DNA of 35,135 bases from Clostridia bacterium (GTDB taxonomy: Bacteria; Bacillota; Clostridia; Christensenellales; Aristaeellaceae). Location of the stretch: NCBI GenBank assembly GCA_017476605.1, contig JAFUZM010000004.1, positions 1 to 35,135 on the forward strand, written 5' to 3'. The notes below the pieces were generated by a model. That model saw only the letters and a program-made list of their open reading frames with translations. It was not told the DNA's origin and did no database searches. Below are positions 8,918 to 16,345 of the stretch, in pieces. Every line of letters begins with the position of its first letter. Position 1 is the first letter of the stretch. The position numbers and the translations under genes are program-made.

Positions 8918-10233
8918 TACACGCCGTTTCCTTCAATCATGGGTGCCAGACGTATGGCTGCATAGAGCGGGAGATTGGTCAGCCACTCCTGCTGTCTGTA
9001 CTCAGACATGGAAAGCCGGTATGCCCGTGCATCCGGGTAATCCAGACAAAATTGGCGGAGCGATTTTGAGCGGAGGTTCTCTTCCGCCTTGACCTCAATC
9101 GGTGCGAGAACATTCTCCCCCTGCATCAGGAAGTCCAGCTCCAGCTTAGAACGATCACTGTCATAATAAAAGATACCGGTCTCCGCGCTGCAGATCAGCT
9201 GCTCGTATACATACTGCTCCGTAAAGGTGCCCCTGTATTCCTCAAACACATTTTTCCCCAGAAGTATCTCAGAAATCGGTGCATCCACCTGTGCTCCCAT
9301 CAATCCATGGTCGACCATGAACAGCTTAAAGGCAGAGAAGTCCTCATAAACCTTCAGCGGAAGTCCAGCCTTTCTCACTCTGGATACCCGGTATACGATC
9401 CCTGCATCCTTCAGCCACTCAATGGCAAGTTCAAAGTCTTTTGCACGGGCGCCCCTTTGTATGTCCGCATAGACAAATTTTTTGTTGCTCTTTGCTAACT
9501 GCTGTGGGATTGAATTCCATACCTGATGGATCCTTCCCAGGATCGCCGGATCGGCGTGTTTTGAAATATCCAGAGCGTAATCCGACAGAATCTGCTTCTG
9601 GATGTTCCGTATTACCTTGTACTCTTTTCCGTCAATTGCAGCCTGTACAGCTTCAGGCATACCGCCGATGAAGTAGTACTCACGCAGTGCTTCGACAAAT
9701 ACAGAGTGCAGGCTGCTGAGCTCTTCCAAGGGATCGCTTGTCAAACGTTGATAACTCTTCTCTCCCAGCCTGGCACGGACAAATTCTGCAAAAGAAAGTG
9801 GATATAGCGTCAGCTCATCTACTTTGCCGACCGGGAATGAGACTCCCTTATGAATTGCCAGCCCCAGTAAGGAGCCGGCGACAATTACATGAAACTGCGG
9901 CGCGTCTTCACAGAAATACTTCAGTGCCGCAAGTGCTTTCGGTGCATCACCCACCTCATCAATAAAGATAAGCGTCTTCCCCGGAACAATCGTTTGCCCG
10001 CTGATCACCTCCATGTCAGAGATCATCCTCTCAACACGAAATCCGTGTTCAAAGATCTCCCTCACCCGAGGATCCTTGTCTGCATTCAGAACCACGAATC
10101 CTTCAAACTCCTGATTTCCGAATTCCTTGACCAGCCAGGTTTTTCCAACCTGTCGCGCGCCCTTGATCACAAGTGGCTTCCGATCTGGATTCTCTTTCCA
10201 GAGCAAAAGTTTCTGATACAGATCTCGTTTCAT
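8917..10233 (-). CDS. AAA-14/DUF4143 ATP-binding protein
   Basis: 438 residues with Walker A GARQVGKT at 25-32 and Walker B LIFIDEV at 88-94, followed by the AAA-14 core (AALKYFCEDAPQFHVIVAGSLLG carries sensor 1). The second half (about 200-400) is a DUF4143 region. It ends with the PD-(D/E)XK-like strand pattern LELDFLMQ...APIEVKAEE, found in this family. These proteins are abundant, often lone, accessory ATPases of gut bacteria with no settled function; some are thought to act on nucleic acids. AAGGGGG lies 7 bases before the ATG. It stands alone between other accessory genes, consistent with gain by transfer. Confidence 0.88.
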   Translation of the reverse strand: MKRDLYQKLLLWKENPDRKPLVIKGARQVGKTWLVKEFGNQEFEGFVVLNADKDPRVREIFEHGFRVERMISDMEVISGQTIVPGKTLIFIDEVGDAPKALAALKYFCEDAPQFHVIVAGSLLGLAIHKGVSFPVGKVDELTLYPLSFAEFVRARLGEKSYQRLTSDPLEELSSLHSVFVEALREYYFIGGMPEAVQAAIDGKEYKVIRNIQKQILSDYALDISKHADPAILGRIHQVWNSIPQQLAKSNKKFVYADIQRGARAKDFELAIEWLKDAGIVYRVSRVRKAGLPLKVYEDFSAFKLFMVDHGLMGAQVDAPISEILLGKNVFEEYRGTFTEQYVYEQLICSAETGIFYYDSDRSKLELDFLMQGENVLAPIEVKAEENLRSKSLRQFCLDYPDARAYRLSMSEYRQQEWLTNLPLYAAIRLAPMIEGNGV

Positions 10234-10337
10234 AAGGAATCCCCCTTCATTTTAGCAAAAAATGCACGATAGCGCGTCCATTGATGTTCAAGCTTCCGAC
10301 ACAAGTGAAGATATTATAATCTGCAGGAAATAGTACG

Positions 10338-10550
10338 TCAACACAAATCGGAATGAACTTTTTGCGTTTGTGACATTTTTTGGAATGAATTTTTGATGTT
10401 TTCATCATTTTTCAGAACGAACGCTTTGCTGCTATGATGCAATTGATCTTTTGAGACCAGCTGTGGAGGATTTTCTTTGTTTATCAGCGCAACAATATCC
10501 AGCTTCTGAGTCCCTGTTTCTGTGATCTCCTCAGCAGTCCCTGTAAACAA
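10338..10550 (-). CDS. Small hypothetical protein, TTG start
   Basis: 70 codons beginning with TTG at 10550. The sequence GGAGGG lies 6 bases upstream of that TTG, which is an excellent Shine-Dalgarno and the main reason to list it. The product is polar (GTAEEITETGTQKLDIV, later a lysine/asparagine-rich end) with no signal peptide or membrane segment, and I recognise no family. It lies 68 bases downstream of the Rpn-like gene in the same direction. It may be a real accessory protein or a remnant of a longer gene. Confidence 0.35.
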   Translation of the reverse strand: MFTGTAEEITETGTQKLDIVALINKENPPQLVSKDQLHHSSKAFVLKNDENIKNSFQKMSQTQKVHSDLC

Positions 10551-10618
10551 AGAAATCCCTCCGCGTTTCCATACACCTTATAGATGGAGATCGGGGGAAT
10601 CTATGTTCTTTCTTATTT

Positions 10619-11680
10619 TCAACTGTTCGTTTCTTTTAAATTTCCATTTATAAAGTCTGCCATCAGTTTTTTGAGCAATCCAGCATCCTTTGTTGCTTTC
10701 TGTACATCTTCTGTTCTTCCGTTATTATACAGGAAGCTAAAAAGAGCCATCACATTGTCTAATTGTTGTTCACGGCCCTGTTGCTGTCCCTCTTCCAGAA
10801 TATCATCTGCTTGTGTCCTAGCAATTGCTCCGCTCATAATCTCGTCAACCTCCCTTTTAAGATTTTCATACTGAGCGACCAAACGATCTGATACTCTTTT
10901 CAATAACGACTGTATCGTCATTTTCTGGTAAGCATCTATGCCGTTCTCGCTCATCAGTGCTTCAAGTCTTCGATTGATGTCCTTCAGTGTTTCATTCACT
11001 GCTTGTCGTCTTTCCGCATTTTCTTCCATCTCTTCAAATTCGTTGGCAAATTTGAAAAGATAGAATGGCAGAAGAATTAGCAGTTTCTTCTTGAACAATT
11101 CATCAACCGTGTAGTCCTTAATCTGAAGTGTCGGAACACCATATGACACCTTTTTGCCATTTGGAAACTCATATGTGATTTTCATCACCTCTGGGATACT
11201 CCCATTAGGATGAAGGAAAATCACGGCTGAATAGGGAATTTTTAACACAACTCCATTATTCGTAATCTTAGCAGTTTCGATGGCGAATGAAGAGCTGTAT
11301 TCAGCAATGCGAAACACTATGGTTTTATCATACCATGTCTCACATTCAAACATATAAACCTTCTTGACAAACTCTCCGAGCATTTCAGTCAGTTCAACCA
11401 CCATATCGGAGTCTCTGCGGTCAAGGGAATCGTCCGTACGCCGAATCACATGCTTATTATTTCGCAGTGTAATTTCCGCATTCCCCGTGAATTTCTCTCC
11501 AAAAGCCTCATTCACCAACGGTACAATATATTCCCTCAACTTGGTTACCATTGCTCCCAGCGCAGAGTCGTATGTTTGTTCATTGGTAAGTTTCTGATCA
11601 TCCTCATTAAGCTTCGTTTTTTCTATCTTGGCCAATCCTATCGCCCCTTTCAAAGGGAATCCCTCTCTAAATGGATACAT
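10619..11680 (-). CDS. Rpn/PD-(D/E)XK nuclease family protein
   Basis: Up to 353 residues. The centre matches the large clostridial family annotated as Rpn recombination-promoting nuclease or PD-(D/E)XK transposase-like: RRDSDMVVEL (D92), then VYMFECETWYDKTIVFRIAEY (E112, E114), then DYTVDELFKKKLLILLPFYLFKF. The C-terminus is a helical, glutamine-rich tail, also typical. The start is uncertain. The ATG at 11680 has only a weak AGG upstream, while in-frame TTG codons follow good AGAGAGGG and AAAGGGG sites (for the latter, start at 11635). The active-site acids look present, so it may be functional. The same family may have left a fragment at 16184-16345. Confidence 0.75.
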   Translation of the reverse strand: MYPFREGFPLKGAIGLAKIEKTKLNEDDQKLTNEQTYDSALGAMVTKLREYIVPLVNEAFGEKFTGNAEITLRNNKHVIRRTDDSLDRRDSDMVVELTEMLGEFVKKVYMFECETWYDKTIVFRIAEYSSSFAIETAKITNNGVVLKIPYSAVIFLHPNGSIPEVMKITYEFPNGKKVSYGVPTLQIKDYTVDELFKKKLLILLPFYLFKFANEFEEMEENAERRQAVNETLKDINRRLEALMSENGIDAYQKMTIQSLLKRVSDRLVAQYENLKREVDEIMSGAIARTQADDILEEGQQQGREQQLDNVMALFSFLYNNGRTEDVQKATKDAGLLKKLMADFINGNLKETNS

Positions 11681-11925
11681 TCTGCCTGATTTACTTAATT
11701 GTAACCGATAAACTCCCGGTTTGCCAAGGTCCTTATATAGTTTTCATGAAATTTCGCCATCATAAAAAGGTGAGAACGTTCCCGCTTATTATTCATTTGG
11801 CACGAAGAGTGTTCAGTGTAAATTAAAGAGCCGTGAGCATGCATACATTCTCAGTAGCCACACCCCCGTCATTTCCGCAATCATTCTTCTATTGTCAGGA
11901 TTCGTCCAACCACGTTCCTTGATTC

Positions 11926-12228
11926 TTAACCCTCCAAACTGGCTTCAAGCTCAGCGAAAACATGCCTCGCCAACCGTTCACGTTCGCCCTCTTCGAAGTC
12001 ATATTCGCCTGCTTCAATCTTGTGGATCACAGCCATGAGATTGTCGTAGATCATATGTCTTTTTCTCATCTGACTGCTTCACTTTCTTATCATACTCCGC
12101 CGCACGCAAACCATTTCACCTTCACGATGGATTCCCATATTGTTGCCTTTCATTCCACACTTGCCATACCATAAAGCTGCCATCCTGATCTTTTCAGCCC
12201 GAACTTCAGCAGTTTTATAACCTCGCAT
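11926..12228 (-). pseudogene. Decayed or split small gene (two in-frame fragments)
   Basis: Two short coding-like pieces lie in the same frame. The first (ATG at 12228, stop TGA at 12079-12081, 49 codons) reads MRGYKTAEVRAEKIRMAALW and so on. Three codons after that stop, a second piece (12069-11926, 47 codons) contains AVIHKIEAGEYDFEEGERER. Around the stop the next frame reads AAEYDKKVKQSDEKK, which looks more protein-like than the in-frame sequence. That suggests two compensating frameshifts in a gene of about 100 residues. Both pieces are charged and helical; I know no family for them. The rest of 11681-11925 shows nothing I can call. Confidence 0.4.
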
Positions 12229-12368
12229 TGGTATAAAGACTCATCAACGCTGGTTTTAACACATTTCATAGCACAGTATGTGAGGTTATATTATCACCTC
12301 GCAGCAAAACGCCTAAACAACATTACAAGTCGCATATGAACTGTAATAACAGTTCTGCGAGGTTATAA
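12215..12368. repeat. Short inverted-repeat element (MITE-like or operator cluster)
   Basis: The 13-mer TTATAACCTCGCA at 12215-12227 recurs inverted as TGCGAGGTTATAA at 12356-12368. Between them, 12280-12302 is itself a near-palindrome made of two variants of the same word (GTGAGGTTATA facing GCGAGGTGATAA), and 12338-12355 is a perfect 7-bp inverted repeat (GAACTGT, loop AATA). One copy overlaps the start codon of the decayed gene at 12228. I see no clear target-site duplication. The bases from 12369 to 12483 hold nothing else I can name. Confidence 0.55.
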
Positions 12369-12483
12369 TTTATAAGAAGTTAGGGTTTCAGATGTGAATG
12401 GCGGCTTTTCTTCCTGCATACCAGTGTCCTGGTTCGCGCAGATAGGCATTTCTTATTTGGTTCAGACTTTTAACCGCAGTCCT

Positions 12484-13176
12484 TCAATCTGCTTCCCGCA
12501 TCCGATATCCCACGCCGACTTCCGTGAAGATATACTGGGGATTGGCCGGGTTCTTTTCGATTTTTCTCCGAATATTGACCATATTGACGCGCAGAATCTG
12601 GTTGTTTGCATAGCTTTGTGGACCCCAGATTTCCTTCATGATAAAGTCATGTGTCAGGACTTTTCCTGCGCTTCTGCTGAGCATGGCCACAATCTTATAT
12701 TCAATCTGGGTCAGATGACAGTTTTCCCCCTCCACAATCACCTGATGCTTATCATAATCTACCACCAGATCTCCGGTTCTGAACTTTTCCTCCGGTGCCA
12801 TGCCTGCATGTGCATGGCGTAGGGCCACACGTACCCTAGCCTGCAGTTCTGCCGAAGAAAAGGGCTTTGTAATGTAATCGTCTGCCCCATGATCCAGTGC
12901 TTCTACTTTATCCCGTTCATGGCTTCTGGCAGAGACTACCACAATGGGAATCTGTGTCCACGAGCGCACTGAATGGATAATGTCCATTCCATCCATATCC
13001 GGAAGCCCGAGATCCAGGACAATGAGGTCCGGACAGTGCGAGCCGATTAAGGCAATAGCCTCTTTCCCTGAATATGCCGAAAGGACATCATAATTTGCAC
13101 TGAGCAGAATGCTTTTTATGAATCCGGCAATGCTCTTCTCATCCTCAATGACCAGAATCTTGTCACGTATGGTCAT
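12484..13176 (-). CDS. kdpE: KdpE-like OmpR-family response regulator
   Basis: 230 residues from the ATG at 13176. Receiver domain at 1-120 with acidic pocket EDE (11-13), phospho-acceptor D55 in VLDLGLPDMDG, and the conserved lysine in YITKPFSSAEL. A winged-helix DNA-binding domain follows (about 130-228, ending NIRRKIEKNPANPQYIFTEVGVGYRM). The sequence is closest to KdpE. I chose 13176 because the protein then begins at MTIRDKILVIEDE and GCGGGG lies 7 bases upstream; longer in-frame starts would lie deep inside the kinase gene. It overlaps the kinase 3' end by 14 bases, implying coupled translation. No kdpFABC genes are in the window. Confidence 0.9.
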   Translation of the reverse strand: MTIRDKILVIEDEKSIAGFIKSILLSANYDVLSAYSGKEAIALIGSHCPDLIVLDLGLPDMDGMDIIHSVRSWTQIPIVVVSARSHERDKVEALDHGADDYITKPFSSAELQARVRVALRHAHAGMAPEEKFRTGDLVVDYDKHQVIVEGENCHLTQIEYKIVAMLSRSAGKVLTHDFIMKEIWGPQSYANNQILRVNMVNIRRKIEKNPANPQYIFTEVGVGYRMREAD

Positions 13177-14281
13177 AATAATCCCCGCTTTCAAACTCTG
13201 CATATCGTTCTGCTTTGGGCAGTACAATGTCAAACACCGCCCCATGATCCTCCCGATTATGGGCTGAAATCTTTCCCGAGTGCGCATCTATGATCGTTTT
13301 GCAAACAGCCAGTCCAATGCCCATAAAACGGTTTCCATCCCCACCAAAAGGTCCCTCAAATTCAAGGGAACCATCAAAGAGATGTCCCAGAATCCGGGGA
13401 TCGATACCACATCCGTCATCCTCAATGGTGATCTTAACCGTGTCTCCCTCATTTTCTGCGGATACCCAGATGGTGGTCAGTCCCTTCCCGTGAACCACCG
13501 CATTTTCAAGGATATTCCTCAACACCTGCTCAATCAGCATGGCATCCATGGGCACAAATATCGGTTCCTCCGGAATCGTAACCTCAAGCGAAACCCTGTC
13601 GCTTCTCTTTTTAAAGTTGGATACTGCCTCACCAATGACCTCCTCAAGGAGTTCATCCGTCGTATTGATCTGACTCGCCCCGTTTATGCGCGTGATTGAC
13701 AGCAGATTTTCTACGACCCGGTAAAGCCACTCTGCATCCTCCTTCGCGTTCATGAGTAGTTCGGTTTTCTCCTCCTCGCTCATGTTTTTCCCTTCCAGCA
13801 CCGAGGTCACCGATCCGCTGATGGCCGTGAGGGATGTCCTGAGATCATGGGAAACCGCCCTCAAAAGGTTTGCTCGTGTTTTCTCCCTCTCTGCCTCTAT
13901 ACGCAGCTTTTGCTGTTCCTTGAGTCCTGTTGCAAGGGCAGAGGTCACAAGTCCTACAGCCAGCATCGTAAGAAATGTGAGCGGATAACCGTAGATGGAA
14001 AAATCCAGCTTCATGTACGGATATGTAAAGGCCCAGTTCACCGCGAATACGCTAAATACGGCAGCCAGAATGCCATAGAAATATCCATCTGTCGAAAGAG
14101 AGATGATGAGGACGATCAGGACAAAGATCATGGGGACATGCACATCCGACGTGCTGATCGTCTGTAAAAAGCGGCACAGCACAGATCCTGCCAGCATTGC
14201 AGCAGCGAACACTGTCCAGTCTTTTAACGACAATGGGAACATCTCCCTTTTCCGCACCTGCTTTTTCACAACATCCCCCAT
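13163..14281 (-). CDS. kdpD: KdpD-like sensor histidine kinase, short form
   Basis: About 372 residues, far shorter than E. coli KdpD (894). The N-terminal KdpD/USP sensor is absent. What remains is a four-helix DUF4118 membrane domain (about 20-118), a HisKA domain with the phospho-acceptor in SHDLRTSLTAI (H145), and a HATPase with N box (IEQVLRNILENAVVHG) and GIGL glycine box. The usual proline after HDLRT is serine. The start is uncertain: ATG at 14281 has GGAG 11 bases upstream, but a GTG at 14269 has GGGGG 5 bases upstream and fits the predicted promoter better. It should signal to the overlapping KdpE-like protein. Confidence 0.87.
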   Translation of the reverse strand: MGDVVKKQVRKREMFPLSLKDWTVFAAAMLAGSVLCRFLQTISTSDVHVPMIFVLIVLIISLSTDGYFYGILAAVFSVFAVNWAFTYPYMKLDFSIYGYPLTFLTMLAVGLVTSALATGLKEQQKLRIEAEREKTRANLLRAVSHDLRTSLTAISGSVTSVLEGKNMSEEEKTELLMNAKEDAEWLYRVVENLLSITRINGASQINTTDELLEEVIGEAVSNFKKRSDRVSLEVTIPEEPIFVPMDAMLIEQVLRNILENAVVHGKGLTTIWVSAENEGDTVKITIEDDGCGIDPRILGHLFDGSLEFEGPFGGDGNRFMGIGLAVCKTIIDAHSGKISAHNREDHGAVFDIVLPKAERYAEFESGDYYDHT

Positions 14282-14296
14282 TTTCAGGTTTTCTCC

Positions 14297-14330
14297 ATCA
14301 TACCACATTTCGGAGTTAAAGCACTGTTAA
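14297..14330 (-). promoter_or_regulatory. Probable kdpDE promoter with PhoB-type box A
   Basis: On the minus strand TTAACAGTGCTTTAAC (14330-14315) is a direct repeat of TTAAC with 11-base periodicity. Twelve bases further comes an extended -10, TGG then TATGAT (14302-14297). The box stands where a -35 should be, as in promoters activated by PhoB/OmpR-type regulators, and no good -35 is present. The start of transcription would be near 14290, which favours the GTG at 14269 as the kinase start. Confidence 0.55.
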
Positions 14331-14380
14331 GAAATGGCCGTTTCGCTCTTAACGGTATCCAAACGGAATTCTCTCTTTCC

Positions 14381-14446
14381 TTAACTGTGCATTAACCCAA
14401 GTCCTTTTAATCTTTGCACAGTCTTTACGCCCTTCGATGATACAAT
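14381..14446 (+). promoter_or_regulatory. Box B and promoter of the PH-domain gene
   Basis: TTAACTGTGCATTAAC (14381-14396) matches box A at 14 of 16 positions, in the opposite orientation. A further single CTTAAC lies at 14348-14353, about three helical turns away. Downstream, TGA then TACAAT (14438-14446) is an extended -10 without an obvious -35. The layout suggests regulation of the divergent gene by the KdpE-like protein. Confidence 0.55.
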
Positions 14447-14509
14447 GAACACAATCAATTGATATGTTTCGCATATCCGTTAAGCACTATCATTACTCGG
14501 AGGCCGTAT

Positions 14510-15070
14510 ATGGACGATCAACTGCAAAGTTTTCTTGAAAAAGACGAAACCATCATTCTCAAAAGCCAACCAGAGCCATTTGAGACTCTTGACCAGACGC
14601 ACAAAACAGGGTTCTATATCAAGGCTGTCGTTACGACTGTCATTTGTATTGCCCTTATCATTGGTTATTGCTCTGCCACGCTCGGCTCCGGCAATTTCAA
14701 AATCGCACTCCCCATCGTTATCGCAGGCATTGGCATTGTCGTGATCCTTTCTACCTTCATGGACGCCCGCAAAATTCGGAAACAGAAATTCTATATCACC
14801 AACCAGCGTCTGATCTGGGAGAATGACGGTCTCAAGGGCATCCCGTACAAGACCATTGATCAATACAAATTCGATACAGATGCAGATCATCACACCTCAC
14901 TTCTGATCGGTGTCGATGCTGTCCATAAGAGAAGCTCCAAGTGGCGTACGCTCGGTGCCAGTTCCGTCTTCAACAACATGGATACCGGCATTTGTGAACA
15001 GGCCGTCTTCTATGCCATTTCCAATCCGTCTGAGTTCAAAGCCGCTTTTGAAAAGCAAATGAAAGCATAA
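14510..15070 (+). CDS. Membrane protein with PH-like domain
   Basis: 186 residues from the ATG at 14510, which follows CGGAGGCCGTAT. Two adjacent membrane helices (about 36-58 and 64-83) are followed by a C-terminal domain beginning RKQKFYITNQRLIWE, the typical opening of bacterial PH-like domains. The N-terminal 30 residues are charged. This layout (helices plus cytoplasmic PH-like fold) is common in Firmicutes; function is generally unknown, with membrane-stress roles suggested for some. It is divergent from kdpDE and shares the TTAAC-box region, so it may be a target of that system. A terminator follows 20 bases after the stop. Confidence 0.7.
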   Translation: MDDQLQSFLEKDETIILKSQPEPFETLDQTHKTGFYIKAVVTTVICIALIIGYCSATLGSGNFKIALPIVIAGIGIVVILSTFMDARKIRKQKFYITNQRLIWENDGLKGIPYKTIDQYKFDTDADHHTSLLIGVDAVHKRSSKWRTLGASSVFNNMDTGICEQAVFYAISNPSEFKAAFEKQMKA

Positions 15071-15090
15071 TCGCTGTGTTTTCCCCTTTT

Positions 15091-15114
15091 GGCATTCCGC
15101 TGGAATGCCTTTTT
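15091..15114 (+). terminator. Intrinsic terminator after PH-domain gene
   Basis: Perfect 8-bp stem GGCATTCC / GGAATGCC with a 3-base loop and five T. Confidence 0.85.
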
Positions 15115-15131
15115 CATATCAAGCATCAGAT

Positions 15132-15241
15132 AAATGCCCATCTTGCAGTTACTTACCCGAAATAGTGATTGATAAGTGCTGCAGGATGGGCATTTTTCGT
15201 CTTCAGATTTCTTAATTTCAAAAGTAAGCGATATTATCTCT
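15132..15241. repeat. 110-bp hairpin repeat, copy 1
   Basis: This stretch recurs in the same orientation at 15904-16013 with only 4 differences. Its first part folds into a long hairpin. AAATGCCCATCTTGCAG (15132-15148) pairs with CTGCAGGATGGGCATTT (15179-15195) apart from one G-U pair, and an inner ACTTA/TAAGT can add five pairs. A T run follows the right arm, so it could also terminate transcription. The remaining 45 bases are A/T-rich and equally conserved between copies. It starts 18 bases after the PH-gene terminator. Confidence 0.9.
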
Positions 15242-15421
15242 TTCAGGTATCCAAACACATGAGTTAAGCCATAGAACGAAAAAAGGAACCGTAATAGCTG
15301 ACACATGGATAAATACAGCCGGAGATGTTGAGATTATTGATTTTCCAGCCCAAATCGCGTACATTTAAGTAAACTGGTGGGTATACTCATTTAATTTGAA
15401 TGACCTCGAAAGGGAGGCAAT

Positions 15422-15640
15422 TTGAAAAAGGCTATGTTAGAGATGTATAATCCTAAGTACGTGGATGATGCGGAGCGCAAGACTGAAATTGTGATGAATG
15501 AAATTAGTGTGTTACGGGATGTCGGTACATCAGAAGAGAAGATAAGAGATCTTCTTGTCAAACGACATAACATGACACCAACTTATGCGCAAAGATGCCT
15601 TGATTACAAGCCTAGTTCGAACACAGTAATTGCACTTTAA
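15422..15640 (+). CDS. Small hypothetical protein between the hairpin repeats
   Basis: 72 codons from TTG at 15422, with AGGGAGG only 4 bases upstream. An internal ATG at 15434 is an alternative start, though further from the SD. The product is charged and likely helical (NPKYVDDAERKTEIVMNEIS, then TSEEKIRDLLVKRHNMTPTY), without a signal peptide. I recognise no family. Upstream, 15244-15369 contains an open stretch ending DTWINTAGDVEIIDFPAQI that has no start and looks like a remnant. The gene is enclosed by the two copies of the 110-bp repeat. Confidence 0.45.
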   Translation: MKKAMLEMYNPKYVDDAERKTEIVMNEISVLRDVGTSEEKIRDLLVKRHNMTPTYAQRCLDYKPSSNTVIAL

Positions 15641-15652
15641 CAAATTGATTGA

Positions 15653-15841
15653 GAATTCTCCGGCTTCCATAGCAATAAGACGAATCATACGCTTAATTTC
15701 TTTGAAGAAAAGAAGTATACTTGGCATATGCCAGTATGTTGTCTTTGTGGAGGATACCAATCTCAGATCAATGGGAGAAGGGCCGAAACTTTAGAAAACA
15801 TCCTTATGATTCACATATTGAAGGCAGCAATCAGGTTCTAA
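15653..15841 (+). pseudogene. Coding-like remnant without a start codon
   Basis: 63 codons are open between a TGA at 15650-15652 and a TAA at 15839-15841, and they read like protein: NHTLNFFEEKKYTWHMPVC, a CxxC (CCLCGG), then RRAETLENILMIHILKAAI. The only methionines are far inside, so this is probably the 3' end of a lost gene. It contains a 12-bp palindrome, TGGCATATGCCA, at 15722-15733. The family is unknown to me. Confidence 0.3.
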
Positions 15842-15903
15842 AACCTACGGACATGGGACCCATGGTGGGGTTTCCAGGGATCTCCTTTAATTATCTGAGC
15901 AGC

Positions 15904-16013
15904 AAATGCCCATCTTGCAGTTACTTACCCGAAATAATGATTGATAAGTACAGCAGGATGGGCATTTTTCGTCTTCAGATTCCTTAATTTCAAAAGTAAG
16001 CGATATTATCTCT
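15904..16013. repeat. 110-bp hairpin repeat, copy 2
   Basis: Direct repeat of 15132-15241 with 4 mismatches, keeping the long stem. Two of the differences fall near the loop side and one in the A/T-rich tail, so stem pairing is preserved. The two copies bracket 662 bases of remnants and one small ORF. Between this copy and 16183 I see no gene. Confidence 0.9.
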
Positions 16014-16183
16014 GCTAGGATGCATGATCACATTCGCCGCAGAATTCAAAAATCCGGAGGCGTTTCTGAGTCATACTCGCCTCCAGTCTGCAAGCGCATG
16101 CACAGATAGACACAGCTTATTGGTAGAAAAAGTCGACCTGAGTCGACTTGATGACTTCATTGTTTATGGTGACTGAACAGTTG

Positions 16184-16345
16184 CTATTTACGGAGCCTAT
16201 GTTCCTTCAAATATCTGGCAAGGTAGCCTTTCTTGATACATAGGTCAATCGTTGTAGTCACCGCCTGTGGCTTTTTCTCCGGTGTGATTGTTTTGAGCAC
16301 ATTTTCATTCCAAATACGGCAGACAATAAAGAAATCACAGAGGCC
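16184..16345 (-). pseudogene. Fragment resembling an Rpn-family C-terminal region
   Basis: An open stretch of about 53 codons, without a start, follows the XRE gene's stop directly and in the same frame and ends with TAG at 16184-16186. It reads ITPEKKPQAVTTTIDLCIKK then GYLARYLKEHRLRK. The pattern of a dipeptide repeat, helix, CI(x)KG(x)L and KEHR resembles the region after the nuclease domain in clostridial Rpn proteins. I recall this from the family and did not align it. It may be a remnant, or simply chance readthrough sequence. Confidence 0.35.

Noticed and set aside
12215..12368. Possible CRISPR array
   Set aside because: The repeated words occur in both orientations, at irregular spacing and with only 11-13 bases, unlike CRISPR repeats.
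14279..14308. ATG at 14308 or 14281 as certain kinase start
   Set aside because: 14308 has no SD. 14281 would leave almost no leader from the predicted promoter, so only the gene, not the exact start, is firm.
15721..15987. 88-codon plus-strand frame running into hairpin repeat copy 2
   Set aside because: No SD; another frame over the same bases is more protein-like, and the end lies inside the repeat.
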